From positions 62,001 to 126,000 of the forward strand of contig CATEFX010000019.1 of assembly GCA_949499105.1 (NCBI GenBank): a stretch of 64,000 nt of DNA, written 5' to 3'. This document shows, piece by piece, positions 26,316-35,835 of this stretch. Under the pieces are notes generated by a model, which ran no database searches, was not told the origin of the DNA, and saw nothing but the letters and a program-made list of their open reading frames with translations. Numbering within the stretch: the first letter of the stretch is position 1; the number at the start of each line of letters is the position of its first letter. The DNA is from Formosa sp. Hel1_33_131 (lineage in GTDB: Bacteria; Bacteroidota; Bacteroidia; Flavobacteriales; Flavobacteriaceae). The position numbers were made by a program, and so were the translations under genes.

Positions 26316-27740
26316 ATGAATGCTAATGCCTTTTTTAAATTACTAAAAACCTCTTTTCCCTTTACGCCAACGCTTAAGCAAGACATTGGTTTACAGCAAC
26401 TTTCCAACTTTGTATTTAGTACAGAAGCGAATGAACTCTTTGTTTTGAAAGGTTATGCAGGGACTGGTAAAACGACCATCATTGGTGTTTTAGTAAAAAA
26501 CTTATGGCATGCTCAAAAAGATGCGGTATTATTGGCGCCTACTGGACGTGCTGCGAAGGTGATTAGTAACTATTCCCAAAAAGAAGCATTTACAATTCAC
26601 AAGAAAATTTATGTTCCTCGACCTGAAAAAAATGGTAAAATGTCATTTGTGCTCGCTCCAAATAAACATAAAAAAACACTTTTTATCGTTGATGAAGCGT
26701 CCATGATTTCGGATATTTCAAATCAAGCAAAACTATTTGGGAGTGGTGCATTGTTAGATGATTTAATTCAGTATGTATATTCGGGATTTCAATGTAAACT
26801 TCTATTGATTGGTGATACAGCTCAGTTGCCCCCCGTTAAATTAGACTTAAGCCCTGCTTTAAATGAATCTAATTTAGAACTCAACTATAATAAAGAAGTC
26901 CTTCGATTAGAACTGGATGAAGTGGTGAGACAAGGCGAAGATTCTGGAATTCTTTTTAATGCAACTCTTTTAAGAGAAGCGATCTCAAATTCTTATTTTG
27001 AATCTTTTGAATTTAATCTAAAAGGGTTTAAAGATATTGTCCGGCTAAATGATGGTTACGAAATTTTGGACGCTATAAATGACGCCTATAGTACGCTAGG
27101 AAATGAGGATACGGCTCTAATTGTACGTTCAAATAAGCGTGCGAATCTTTATAACGAACAAATTCGTTCCCGAATCTTATTTAATGAAAATGAATTAACT
27201 GCGGGTGATTTTTTAATGATTGTTAAAAATAATTACTTTTGGTTAAAGCCCACAAGTGAAGCAGGATTTATTGCCAATGGCGATATTATTGAGGTACTGG
27301 AGGTTTTTAATATCAAAGAATTATATGGGTTCCGATTTGCAGAAGTTAAAATTAGAATGGTTGATTACCCCAAAATGCGCCCATTTGAAACGGTATTAAT
27401 GTTAGACACCATTAAACTAGAAACCCCGTCTTTACCTTATGAAGAATCTAATAAATTATACCAAGAAATTTTAAAAGATTTTGAAGACGAACCTTCGTCC
27501 TATAAAAAGTTTTTAGGGGTTAAGAAGAGTAAATACCTAAATTCTTTACAAGTAAAGTTTTCATATGCGATCACCTGTCACAAATCGCAAGGAGGGCAGT
27601 GGAATACGGTTTTTGTTGAGCAACCCTATTTACCAAATGGAATCGACCGTGATTACTTGCGATGGCTTTATACAGCGATGACGCGGGCTAAAGAAAAATT
27701 ATATCTTATTGGATTTCAAGATACTTATTTTAAACCCTAA
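26316..27740 (+). CDS. RecD/Dda-like SF1B DNA helicase
   Basis: A 474-residue 5'-3' SF1 helicase. Motifs: Walker A LKGYAGTGKTTIIG (about residues 44-57), LLAPTGRAAKVIS (Ia), LFIVDEASMISD (II), LLIGDTAQLPPV (III), and SYAITCHKSQGGQWNTVFV plus LYTAMTRAKEKLYLIG (V/VI) at the C-terminus. It lacks RecD N-terminal and RecB/C partners, so it is a stand-alone RecD2/Dda-like enzyme, common in Bacteroidota. Specific role unknown. Confidence 0.9.
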   Translation: MNANAFFKLLKTSFPFTPTLKQDIGLQQLSNFVFSTEANELFVLKGYAGTGKTTIIGVLVKNLWHAQKDAVLLAPTGRAAKVISNYSQKEAFTIHKKIYVPRPEKNGKMSFVLAPNKHKKTLFIVDEASMISDISNQAKLFGSGALLDDLIQYVYSGFQCKLLLIGDTAQLPPVKLDLSPALNESNLELNYNKEVLRLELDEVVRQGEDSGILFNATLLREAISNSYFESFEFNLKGFKDIVRLNDGYEILDAINDAYSTLGNEDTALIVRSNKRANLYNEQIRSRILFNENELTAGDFLMIVKNNYFWLKPTSEAGFIANGDIIEVLEVFNIKELYGFRFAEVKIRMVDYPKMRPFETVLMLDTIKLETPSLPYEESNKLYQEILKDFEDEPSSYKKFLGVKKSKYLNSLQVKFSYAITCHKSQGGQWNTVFVEQPYLPNGIDRDYLRWLYTAMTRAKEKLYLIGFQDTYFKP

Positions 27741-27781
27741 ATTATATGCTTTTCTTTCCATCTCATTAATCAAAAAATATG

Positions 27782-27789
27782 TATTTTTG
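27782..27789 (+). promoter_or_regulatory. Promoter -7 element for the kdsB cluster
   Basis: TATTTTTG, matching TAnnTTTG, 23 bp upstream of the kdsB ATG. It probably drives all four following genes, which overlap or nearly touch. Confidence 0.6.
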
Positions 27790-27812
27790 ATGTCGAATTA
27801 ATTTATGAATAA

Positions 27813-28547
27813 ATGAAAATAATTGCCATGATACCTGCGCGTTACAGTGCCACTCGATTTCCAGGGAAATTGATGCAAGATCTCGAAGGTAAAAGCGTGA
27901 TACTAAGAACCTATCAGGCGACCATGCAAACGAATTTATTTAGTGACGTATATGTCGTTACAGACAGTGAGATTATTTACAATGAAATTAAAACTCATGG
28001 TGGCCATGCCATTATGAGTCAGAAACAACACGAATCTGGAAGCGATCGAATTGCAGAAGCGGTCGAAACTGTAGACTGTGATATTGTAGTGAATGTCCAA
28101 GGAGATGAGCCTTTCACAGATCGTGAAAGTTTGCAAAAAGTACTGAATGTCTTTAAAGATGATGTGGCTAAAGAAATTGATTTAGCCTCTTTAATGGTGC
28201 ATATTACAGATCCCGATGAAATTCAAAATCCAAATACGGTAAAAGTTATTGTCGATCAACGTGGTTTTGCGCTTTATTTTTCAAGAAGTCCAATACCTTA
28301 TTACAGAGATAAAACGGTACAAACAACGTATTTTAAACATAAAGGTATCTATGCCTTTAGAAAAGAGGCTTTGTTAGATTTTACAAAACTTCCAATGCAG
28401 ATGTTAGAAGCTTCTGAAAAAATCGAATGCATTCGTTATTTAGAGTTTGGAAAAAAAATAAAAATGGTTGAAACCGATGTTCAGGGAGTTGAGATTGACA
28501 CTCCTGAAGACTTAGAACGTGCTAAAGGTTTATGGGGAAAGAATTAG
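27813..28547 (+). CDS. kdsB: CMP-Kdo synthetase (3-deoxy-manno-octulosonate cytidylyltransferase)
   Basis: A 244-residue nucleotidyltransferase that activates Kdo with CTP for LPS core synthesis. Hallmarks: [19 protein letters not shown] at the N-terminus, [19 protein letters not shown] (metal and nucleotide site) and [16 protein letters not shown] near the C-terminus. Normal length. The CAT-like gene overlaps its 3' end by 16 bp, and KdnB-like and PlsC-like genes follow, suggesting a Kdo-related cluster. Confidence 0.95.
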   Translation: MKIIAMIPARYSATRFPGKLMQDLEGKSVILRTYQATMQTNLFSDVYVVTDSEIIYNEIKTHGGHAIMSQKQHESGSDRIAEAVETVDCDIVVNVQGDEPFTDRESLQKVLNVFKDDVAKEIDLASLMVHITDPDEIQNPNTVKVIVDQRGFALYFSRSPIPYYRDKTVQTTYFKHKGIYAFRKEALLDFTKLPMQMLEASEKIECIRYLEFGKKIKMVETDVQGVEIDTPEDLERAKGLWGKN

Positions 28548-29182
28548 ACATAAATAAAACATTTAGAAAGATAGACTTAGATCGTTGGAATCGGAAGCAC
28601 CATTTCAATCATTTTAACGCCTTAGCAGATCCTTATTTTGCAGTAACGATCCCTTTTGAGGTGTCTAAAGCATACAAAAGATCAAAGGATACTAAAGTGA
28701 GTTTTTTTGCGATTTATCTTCATGAGTGTATGAAAGCAATCAATGCGGTTGAAAATTTTAAATACAGGATTATTGACAACGAAGTTGTTGAATTTGAGGT
28801 TATTAATGCATCTGCTACACTGTTAAGAGTTGATAAGACCTTCGGATTTAGTTTTATTAATTTTTCAGAACAATTTGAAGCATTTAATTCGAGTATTATC
28901 AAAGAAAAACAACGCATTCAAGAATCCTCTGAACTGTATCCGCCTGTTAATGGTTTGGATTGTATACATTGTTCGGCATTGCCATGGGTACGTTTTTCGT
29001 CCCATAAAGAACCTTTTTCAGGAACTAAGGATTGCGTCCCTAAATTTGCCTTTAGCAAGACCTATAATGAAGGCGGTAAATTATTAATGAATGTAGCAAT
29101 TAGTGTAAGCCATGCCTTAGTGGATGGGTATCATGTGGGTCAATTTGCAGAAATATTTCAAGAAAATTTGAATCGTCCATAA
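28532..29182 (+). CDS. Chloramphenicol acetyltransferase-like acyltransferase
   Basis: A 216-residue type A CAT-fold protein. The catalytic HxxxDG motif is seen as [13 protein letters not shown] near the C-terminus, and [15 protein letters not shown] with [11 protein letters not shown] matches the CAT N-terminus. CAT enzymes transfer acetyl groups from acetyl-CoA to hydroxyls. The chromosomal setting, overlapping kdsB and followed by a Kdo-dehydrogenase-like gene, makes a sugar or other native acceptor more plausible than antibiotic resistance; that is inference. Base composition does not differ obviously from its neighbours. Confidence 0.85.
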   Translation: MGKELDINKTFRKIDLDRWNRKHHFNHFNALADPYFAVTIPFEVSKAYKRSKDTKVSFFAIYLHECMKAINAVENFKYRIIDNEVVEFEVINASATLLRVDKTFGFSFINFSEQFEAFNSSIIKEKQRIQESSELYPPVNGLDCIHCSALPWVRFSSHKEPFSGTKDCVPKFAFSKTYNEGGKLLMNVAISVSHALVDGYHVGQFAEIFQENLNRP

Positions 29183-29207
29183 TTTTATGGATTTATAGTA
29201 GTTAAAT

Positions 29208-30293
29208 ATGAGTATGAGTTTTAAAAATTTCCCGATGGTATCCAAAGTTGTCTTTGGTCGCGGTAGTTTTACCCAATTGGGCGAAATTATGGCGCCCATG
29301 CGTCTGAACGAACGAGCACCCTTTATCTTTTTAGTTGATGATGTGTTTGAAAATAATTCACCCATGATCGCAAAGATTCCACTACTTTACAGTGATCATA
29401 TAATATTTATATCAACTGAAGAAGAACCTAAAACGTCTCAAGTAGATCAATTAGTAGAATCTATTATTTTAGGTTCGAGTATTTTACCATCCGGAATTAT
29501 TGGTATTGGAGGCGGTAGTCTTTTAGATTTAGCTAAAGCAGTTGCTTTGATGTTAACCAATAATGGTTCAAGCAAAGATTACCAAGGTTGGGATTTGATT
29601 AAAAATAAAGGAATTTATCATGTTGGAATTCCAACAATTTCAGGAACTGGCGCAGAAGTTTCAAGAACAACCATTTTGACAGGACCAACTATGAAATTAG
29701 GTCTTAACAGTGATTTCACTCCTTTTGATCAAGTGATCTTAGACCCAGAGTTAACCGAAGGCGTTTCTAAAGAACAGTGGTTCTATACAGGTATGGATTG
29801 CTACATTCATTGTATTGAATCTTTAAATGGAGAATTTATAAATTCCTTTAGTAGAACCTATGGAGAGACTGCTTTAGAGCTTTGTAAAGAAGTGTTTTTA
29901 GAATCCCTTGATCCTGAAGAAAGTCAAGATAAATTGATGATGGCCTCCTGGCATGGTGGTATGAGTATTGCCTACTCACAAGTCGGAGTCGCACACGCCA
30001 TGAGTTATGGAATGTCCTTTTTATTAGGGACTAAACATGGCATTGGGAATTGCATTGTTTTTGATCATCTCAAAGACTTTTACCCAGAAGGGGTGAAATT
30101 GTTTAAAGAAATGAAACGAAAGCATAATATTTATATCCCTAAAGGAATATGTTCAAATCTAACCGATAAAGAGTTTGATATTATGATTGATGTTGCTATG
30201 AGCTTAGAACCTTTATGGGAAAATGCTATTGGAAAGGACTGGAAAACCAAAATCACAAGATCTTTATTAAAGGGTCTATATTCTAAAATGTAA
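29208..30293 (+). CDS. Iron-containing alcohol dehydrogenase, KdnB-like (Kdo 8-oxidase)
   Basis: A 361-residue group III Fe-dependent dehydrogenase. Seen: VVFGRGSFTQLGEI, the NAD(P) loop GIGGGSLLDLAKAVAL, PTISGTGAEVSRT, and metal-site His residues in AHAMSYGMSFLL and TKHGIGNCIVFDHL. The N-terminus (FKNF, FGRGSF, FLVDDVF) recalls KdnB of Shewanella, which oxidises Kdo at C8 for 8-amino-Kdo synthesis. Being 25 bp after a CAT-like gene and two genes after kdsB supports this. No KdnA-type aminotransferase lies nearby. A second ATG at 29214 is an equally good start. Confidence 0.82.
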   Translation: MSMSFKNFPMVSKVVFGRGSFTQLGEIMAPMRLNERAPFIFLVDDVFENNSPMIAKIPLLYSDHIIFISTEEEPKTSQVDQLVESIILGSSILPSGIIGIGGGSLLDLAKAVALMLTNNGSSKDYQGWDLIKNKGIYHVGIPTISGTGAEVSRTTILTGPTMKLGLNSDFTPFDQVILDPELTEGVSKEQWFYTGMDCYIHCIESLNGEFINSFSRTYGETALELCKEVFLESLDPEESQDKLMMASWHGGMSIAYSQVGVAHAMSYGMSFLLGTKHGIGNCIVFDHLKDFYPEGVKLFKEMKRKHNIYIPKGICSNLTDKEFDIMIDVAMSLEPLWENAIGKDWKTKITRSLLKGLYSKM

Positions 30294-30838
30294 TGTTACA
30301 GTCAATTTCAAAGTTTATATACCATCGTTTATTGGGCTGGAAAGTGACGGGTTTTAAGGATTTTAAAAGTGTTCCAAAAGCGGTCATTATTGCGGCACCT
30401 CATACCAGTTGGCACGATTTTTACGTTGGTGTACTTCTTAGAACTGCCATAAATCTAGAATCCAATTTTGTTGGAAAAAAAGCGTTATTTAATCCATTGA
30501 CGGGTTGGTTTTTTAGAGCGCTAGGAGGCGCACCGATTGTACGGCATTCAAATGAAAAACAAGTTGATGCTATCGCACGATTATTTGAAAACAGAACCAT
30601 TTTCCGTATGCTTTTAGCACCAGAAGGGACTCGAGGCAAGGTTACCACTTGGAAAACGGGGTTTTATTACATTGCTAAAACGGCTAATGTACCAGTGGTT
30701 ATGTTGTCCTTTGATTTTGAAAATAAAGTAAATTGTTTATCTGAACCGTTTTACCCAACAGATGATATCGAAGCAGACTTTAAATTTATGCGCGCCTTTT
30801 TTGAAGGTGTCAAGGGGAAAATTCCAGAGTATTCTTAA
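30293..30838 (+). CDS. PlsC-like 1-acyl-glycerol-3-phosphate acyltransferase family protein
   Basis: A 181-residue acyltransferase. The catalytic HxxxxD is in APHTSWHDFYVG and the glycerol-phosphate-binding motif in LAPEGTRGKVTTWKTGF. It is shorter than E. coli PlsC and of the type often found in Bacteroidota near lipid or envelope genes. Its ATG overlaps the stop codon of the dehydrogenase by one base, indicating coupling. Acceptor lipid unknown. Confidence 0.87.
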   Translation: MLQSISKFIYHRLLGWKVTGFKDFKSVPKAVIIAAPHTSWHDFYVGVLLRTAINLESNFVGKKALFNPLTGWFFRALGGAPIVRHSNEKQVDAIARLFENRTIFRMLLAPEGTRGKVTTWKTGFYYIAKTANVPVVMLSFDFENKVNCLSEPFYPTDDIEADFKFMRAFFEGVKGKIPEYS

Positions 30839-31549
30839 TTACTCTTGCATGGTGTGGTAGACGAATTGTACATCATCATCTTCTTCCAATTTTTCCAATA
30901 ACTTTTCAACATCAGCTACTTGGGTCTCACTTAAGGGTTTTGTGACTTGAGGTATTCGCTCAAATCCAGAAGAAAGAATTTCAATCTCACGTGATTCTAA
31001 TTCAGCTTGAATAGCACCAAAACTTTCAAATGGCGCATAGATTAAAATCCCATCATCGTCAGCAAAGACTTCTTCCGCACCAAAATCAATAAATTCGAGT
31101 TCAATGTCGTCAACATCCAATCCGTCTGCATTAATTCTGAAATTACACGTGTGATCGAACATAAATACCACAGAGCCTGAGGTTCCTAAACTCCCATTAC
31201 ATTTATTAAAAAAACTTCTAACATTTGCAACAGTACGTGTATTGTTATCAGTGGCCGTTTCAACCAAAATTGCAATTCCATGAGGGGCATAACCTTCAAA
31301 CAAGACTTCTTTATAATCCCCTTGACTCTTATCACTGGCACGTTTAATAGCGCGTTCAATATTGTCCTTGGGCATATTCACGGCCTTTCCGTTTTGAATG
31401 ACCGCTCTTAATCTAGAATTAGTATCTGGATCAGGACCTCCTTCTTTGACGGCCATGACGATATCTTTTCCAATTCGTGTAAACGCCTTGCTCATTGCTG
31501 ACCAACGCTTCATTTTTCTTGCTTTGCGAAATTCAAAAGCTCTTCCCAT
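30839..31549 (-). CDS. yebC: YebC/PmpR-family protein
   Basis: A 236-residue protein with the family N-terminus MGRAFEFRKARKMKRWSAMS and a domain order of small helical N-terminal followed by two alpha/beta domains (YEGYAPHGIAILVETATDNNTRT in pieces). Family members act as transcription regulators or, as shown more recently, as ribosome-associated factors relieving proline stalls. The stop abuts that of the PlsC-like gene (convergent). Confidence 0.93.
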   Translation of the reverse strand: MGRAFEFRKARKMKRWSAMSKAFTRIGKDIVMAVKEGGPDPDTNSRLRAVIQNGKAVNMPKDNIERAIKRASDKSQGDYKEVLFEGYAPHGIAILVETATDNNTRTVANVRSFFNKCNGSLGTSGSVVFMFDHTCNFRINADGLDVDDIELEFIDFGAEEVFADDDGILIYAPFESFGAIQAELESREIEILSSGFERIPQVTKPLSETQVADVEKLLEKLEEDDDVQFVYHTMQE

Positions 31550-31629
31550 AAATTCTAGTGTGTTCTAAGTAATGTTTAACAAAAATATAAATGCTAGGAT
31601 GAAAAACAAATTTAATCAGACATAAAACG

Positions 31630-32457
31630 TCAAATCATATCTTCAAAGATATCGTCGCTGTACATTTGAAGGTGTTTTGGCAATGTGTTTTCCTTGGGTA
31701 AAACAGCTAAATACCGCTCATCATTCGTTGTATAGACATGTTTAAACTTCGGATTATGAGCACCCATTTTTGTGACTAGATCTTTGATGAAATCGTCATG
31801 ATGTACCAAGTCTTTGCTTCCTAAATGAAAAATACCAAATTTGTTTCTGTTGATGATATAATGCAATTGTTGGGTTACTTTTTTTTCTGTAGTGACATTC
31901 ATGATTAGATTTGGAAATAACTCAATGGGTTCCTCTAATTTGAGTAATAATTGAAGTTCATTGGTGCGGGGCGATTGTGGACCAAAAACCATTGGTAAAC
32001 GGATGATAGCAACTTTTTTACGAGGTAGTTTTAAGAATAATTGCTCAAGTCGAATTTTAAAATGTCCATAAATACTGTTACTAAGCGTGGTGTCATTTTC
32101 ATAACTTGGAAATTTGCTGTAGGCATCAAATACATTTGCAGAAGATAAAAAGATGATTTTACATTTTTTTAGATTTGAAATGTACTCATAAAGATGTTTA
32201 TGCGCTGTAATCTGGGCAGAAAATTCGCCTCTCAAAGCAGAGATTACAATGGTTGGTTTCACTACATTTAAAATCTCATATATATCATCTTCTTCAAAAT
32301 TATAATGATAAAATAGTTTGTTGTTTTCAAGTGTTGAATTGCTAGTTCGATACGTTCCAAAGGTTTTATAATAGGAGCAGAGTTCTTTATAAATAGCGCC
32401 CCCTAAAAAGCCACTTACGCCTAAAATTAGAATACGGTGTTTTTTAAATAAACCCAT
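31630..32457 (-). CDS. RmlD-like NAD(P)-dependent sugar reductase/epimerase
   Basis: A 275-residue extended SDR. The dinucleotide loop is GVSGFLGGAIYKEL (about residues 13-26) and the catalytic YxxxK is in SIYGHFKIRLEQL. The overall layout recalls dTDP-4-dehydrorhamnose reductases, but no other rhamnose genes are present, so the substrate is unknown. It follows gcvT by 9 bp, probably as a transcriptional passenger. Confidence 0.8.
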   Translation of the reverse strand: MGLFKKHRILILGVSGFLGGAIYKELCSYYKTFGTYRTSNSTLENNKLFYHYNFEEDDIYEILNVVKPTIVISALRGEFSAQITAHKHLYEYISNLKKCKIIFLSSANVFDAYSKFPSYENDTTLSNSIYGHFKIRLEQLFLKLPRKKVAIIRLPMVFGPQSPRTNELQLLLKLEEPIELFPNLIMNVTTEKKVTQQLHYIINRNKFGIFHLGSKDLVHHDDFIKDLVTKMGAHNPKFKHVYTTNDERYLAVLPKENTLPKHLQMYSDDIFEDMI

Positions 32458-32466
32458 TCCTTTCTA

Positions 32467-33552
32467 TTATTTGTGTTTGTAAAATGGAAGTTTCACGATT
32501 TTGGCAAGTACTTTTTGTTTTCGAATTGTAATGCGCACCTCGGTTCCAACGGCTGCATGATCTGAAAAAACATAGCCCATACCTATCCCTTTTCCAACAG
32601 AGGGCGCCATGGTCCCCGAAGTTACAATCCCTATAACATTTCCGGAAGTATCTTCAATGGTGTAATCCTTTCTAGGGATGCCACGTTCTACTAATTCAAA
32701 GCCTACTAAGCGACGTTTAGTACCTTCTTGTTTTTCAATTTTAAGTGCTTCTGAATTTGTGAATGGTTTTGTGAATTTAGTAATCCATCCCAATCCTGCT
32801 TCGATAGGAGAAGTTTGGTCATCAATATCATTTCCATACAAACAATACCCCATTTCTAATCGTAAGGTATCACGAGCGGCTAAGCCTATCGGTTTTATGC
32901 CAAAGGAGGCACCTGCTTCAAAAACCTTATCCCAAACCTGTTGAACTTCAGAATTCTTACAGTAAATTTCAAATCCACCACTTCCTGTATATCCAGTCGC
33001 TGAGATGATAACGTGTTCAATATCGGCGAAATCAGCTACCACAAAATTATAGAACTCAATGGAAGCTAAATCGACACTTGACAAGGATTGCATGGCTTCC
33101 ACAGCTTTGGGGCCTTGAATGGCTAATAATGAATAGGCCTCGCTAATGTTTTTTAGTTCAGCGCCCATTGTGTTTTTGGACACAATCCAATTCCAGTCTT
33201 TTTCAATATTACTGGCATTTACCACCAATAAATACGTGTCCTCTTTGATTTTATAGATGATTAAATCATCGACAATGCCGCCAGTTTCATTTGGTAAACA
33301 ACTGTATTGCGCATTTCCGACGGATAATTTAGAAGCATCGTTAGAGGAAACAGACTGAATAAGGTCTAGTGCATTTGGACCTTCAATAAGAAATTCGCCC
33401 ATATGTGAAACGTCAAACACCCCCACGCCATTTCTAACGGTTTCATGTTCGGCATTTACGCCAATGTATTGGACAGGCATAGTGTAACCTGCAAATGGAA
33501 CCATTTTTGCGCCTAATGCTTCGTGCGTAGACTGGAGTGCAATCGTTTTCAT
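32467..33552 (-). CDS. gcvT: Glycine cleavage system aminomethyltransferase (T-protein)
   Basis: A 361-residue T-protein, which transfers the methylene group from H-protein-bound aminomethyl to tetrahydrofolate and releases ammonia. Seen: [61 protein letters not shown] and [18 protein letters not shown]. Normal length. It lies 55 bp after thrC with two possible -7 elements in the gap, so it may be expressed with the thr operon and on its own. No glycine riboswitch seen. Confidence 0.96.
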   Translation of the reverse strand: MKTIALQSTHEALGAKMVPFAGYTMPVQYIGVNAEHETVRNGVGVFDVSHMGEFLIEGPNALDLIQSVSSNDASKLSVGNAQYSCLPNETGGIVDDLIIYKIKEDTYLLVVNASNIEKDWNWIVSKNTMGAELKNISEAYSLLAIQGPKAVEAMQSLSSVDLASIEFYNFVVADFADIEHVIISATGYTGSGGFEIYCKNSEVQQVWDKVFEAGASFGIKPIGLAARDTLRLEMGYCLYGNDIDDQTSPIEAGLGWITKFTKPFTNSEALKIEKQEGTKRRLVGFELVERGIPRKDYTIEDTSGNVIGIVTSGTMAPSVGKGIGMGYVFSDHAAVGTEVRITIRKQKVLAKIVKLPFYKHK

Positions 33553-33575
33553 AATTAATTAAATTTATAGGATTA

Positions 33576-33593
33576 CAAATCTAATCAAAAATA
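33576..33593 (-). promoter_or_regulatory. Two tandem -7 elements upstream of gcvT
   Basis: The minus strand carries TATTTTTG (33586-33593) and TAGATTTG (33576-33583), both matching TAnnTTTG, in the thrC-gcvT gap. At least one may give gcvT its own promoter. Confidence 0.45.
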
Positions 33594-33607
33594 GGAATCG
33601 ATACGGA

Positions 33608-34903
33608 TTATAGCTGCGTTAAAAATGCTTTAAATTCTGAATAGTCTTTAATTTCAGTGGCGACTTTTTGTTTATCAATGACCGATTGTATTTGTGGAGG
33701 TAATGGAATGTCGGCGTCGATAACTTCTTTAACTACATCCAAAAACTTAGTCGGATGCGCTGTTTCTAAAAACACACAATGCGCTTTTGGATTGGTTTTT
33801 AAATACGATTTACATCCCAAATAGCCGACCGCTCCATGAGGATCTGCAATATAATTTGTGGTTGTATAAATTTCATCCAATGCTTTTTTAGTTTCTTCAT
33901 CTGTGAAACTATAGGAGGAGAGGTTTGATTTTAAGGTTTCGAAGTCATTTTTATAAATGGCTTGAATACGAATAAAGTTACTTGGGTTTCCTACATCCAT
34001 CGCATTACTAACCGTTTGTACCGATGGTTTTGGATCGTAAGAGTTGGATTTTAAGAATCGGGTTACCACATTATTATCATTGTTAGAGGCGATAAAATGT
34101 TTAATTGGCAATCCTAGTTTTTGTGCAATCATTCCAGCGCATACATTTCCGAAATTTCCACTTGGCACTGAAAAAACAATTTCTTTATGATTTTTTTTCA
34201 ACTGTTTGTAAGCAAACATGAAATAAAACAATTGTGGAAGCCATCGCGCCACGTTGATCGAATTGGCAGATGTTAATTGCATTTTTGAAGTGAGTTCATC
34301 ATCAATAAATGCTCTTTTAACCATCTCCTGACAATCATCAAAAGTCCCTTCGACTTCTAAAGCTGTAATGTTTTGACCTAAAGTCGTTAATTGTTTTTCT
34401 TGAATATTACTAACTTTTCCACTTGGGTACAATATTACCACTCTTACCCCTTTAACGCCCAAAAAGCCATTCGCCACTGCACCGCCGGTATCTCCAGACG
34501 TAGCCACCAATACAGTGACTTCATTGGAATTATTTTGATTAAAATACCCTAAACATCTTGCCATAAATCGAGCCCCAACATCTTTAAAAGCCATAGTTGG
34601 ACCATGAAAAAGTTCTAAAGTTGAAATGGACTCCGTAAGTTTAACCACTGGAAAATCAAAGTTCAGAGTTTCGGAGACGATGGTTTTTAAAACAGCTTCA
34701 GGTATTTCTGGACTGATAAATTGTTGGATCGCTTCAAAGGCGATGTCTTCATTAGAAAGAGTTTCGATGTTCTCAAAAAAGGAGGGATCTAAAGGGGTGA
34801 TGCTTTCAGGGAAATATAAACCTCTATCTGGTGCCAACCCTTTGATGACCGCATTTTCAAATGTGGTGTCTGCTGCGATTTTATTTAAACTATAATAATT
34901 CAT
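33608..34903 (-). CDS. thrC: Threonine synthase
   Basis: A 431-residue PLP enzyme converting O-phosphohomoserine to threonine. The PLP Lys is in HGPTMAFKDVGARFMARCL; the phosphate-binding loop and product site appear as VATSGDTGGAVANGFLG and VPSGNFGNVCAGMIA. Length fits the type found in Gram-negative bacteria. Third gene of the thr operon, 8 bp after thrB. Confidence 0.97.
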   Translation of the reverse strand: MNYYSLNKIAADTTFENAVIKGLAPDRGLYFPESITPLDPSFFENIETLSNEDIAFEAIQQFISPEIPEAVLKTIVSETLNFDFPVVKLTESISTLELFHGPTMAFKDVGARFMARCLGYFNQNNSNEVTVLVATSGDTGGAVANGFLGVKGVRVVILYPSGKVSNIQEKQLTTLGQNITALEVEGTFDDCQEMVKRAFIDDELTSKMQLTSANSINVARWLPQLFYFMFAYKQLKKNHKEIVFSVPSGNFGNVCAGMIAQKLGLPIKHFIASNNDNNVVTRFLKSNSYDPKPSVQTVSNAMDVGNPSNFIRIQAIYKNDFETLKSNLSSYSFTDEETKKALDEIYTTTNYIADPHGAVGYLGCKSYLKTNPKAHCVFLETAHPTKFLDVVKEVIDADIPLPPQIQSVIDKQKVATEIKDYSEFKAFLTQL

Positions 34904-34911
34904 TGCTCGTA

Positions 34912-35835
34912 CTAGTTTATTTGTTTTATGCCGTCTAAATTAATTTTTGAAACATATATTTCAAACGGAATCTCTTGTGTTTTGTAAGTGTCTCTAATCG
35001 ATTGTTCAACTTTAAGAGCCGTTGCTTCACTTTTACATAGATTAAAAACTGAAGGACCAGAGCCAGAGATTCCAGTTCCTAAAGCGCCACTTTCTAAAGC
35101 TGCTTTTTTGATACTCTCAAATCCAGGGATTAATTGACTTCTAAAAGGTTCAACCACCACATCGTTTAAGGAACGACTGATGAGTTCATAATCGTTGGTA
35201 TGTAAACCGTGAATCAGGCTGCCTACATTAGACCATTGTGTGATTGCATTTTTTAAAGAAATCGTTTCTGGCAGTATTTTGCGGGCATCGGCTGTTTTTA
35301 TTTCTATCTGAGGGTGAATCACCACCGCAAATAAATCCGCGGGTGTTGGGATTTGAAGCACTTCTAAAGGGGCTAAACTTTTCACTAACGTAAATCCACC
35401 AAACAGGGCAGGAGCAATATTATCGGCGTGCTCACATTGACTTGCGACGGCTTCTCCTTTCATGGCAAAGGCCGTAAGTTCTAGTGCAGAGTAAGGATTT
35501 CCAAGCAAAACATTCATTCCAAACACACTTCCAGCAGCACTCGCAGAACTGCTACCCACGCCACTTCCTGGTTTGATGTATTTATAGATTTCGATTTCAA
35601 ACCCACAATCGGGATTCGCATCGTGATACATGGCAAGTGCCGAAACACCTGCAACATTTTTTTCAACTTCAAAGGGAAGGTCATAGCCTTCAATTTTGGT
35701 GATTTTAATGCCTTTTTTGATCGTTTTACGGATGATCATTTCATCTCCAATTGCATCGAGACAAAATCCCAACACATCAAATCCACAAGACACATTGGCC
35801 ACGGTTGCAGGAGAAAATAGTTTGACTTCGTTCAT
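34912..35835 (-). CDS. thrB: Homoserine kinase
   Basis: A 307-residue GHMP kinase. The ATP loop PGSGVGSSSASAAG (about residues 91-104) and the C-terminal GTGISGSGPSVFNL are diagnostic. It phosphorylates homoserine for ThrC. Its start overlaps the thrA stop by one base, implying translational coupling. Confidence 0.97.
   Translation of the reverse strand: MNEVKLFSPATVANVSCGFDVLGFCLDAIGDEMIIRKTIKKGIKITKIEGYDLPFEVEKNVAGVSALAMYHDANPDCGFEIEIYKYIKPGSGVGSSSASAAGSVFGMNVLLGNPYSALELTAFAMKGEAVASQCEHADNIAPALFGGFTLVKSLAPLEVLQIPTPADLFAVVIHPQIEIKTADARKILPETISLKNAITQWSNVGSLIHGLHTNDYELISRSLNDVVVEPFRSQLIPGFESIKKAALESGALGTGISGSGPSVFNLCKSEATALKVEQSIRDTYKTQEIPFEIYVSKINLDGIKQIN

Noticed and set aside
28532-29182. 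Horizontally acquired chloramphenicol resistance gene
   Set aside because: The CAT-like gene overlaps kdsB within an apparent operon, has composition like its neighbours, and no mobile element is near; a native acyltransferase is more likely.
33553-33607. Glycine riboswitch upstream of gcvT
   Set aside because: The gap is only 55 bp and carries no conserved glycine-aptamer sequence.
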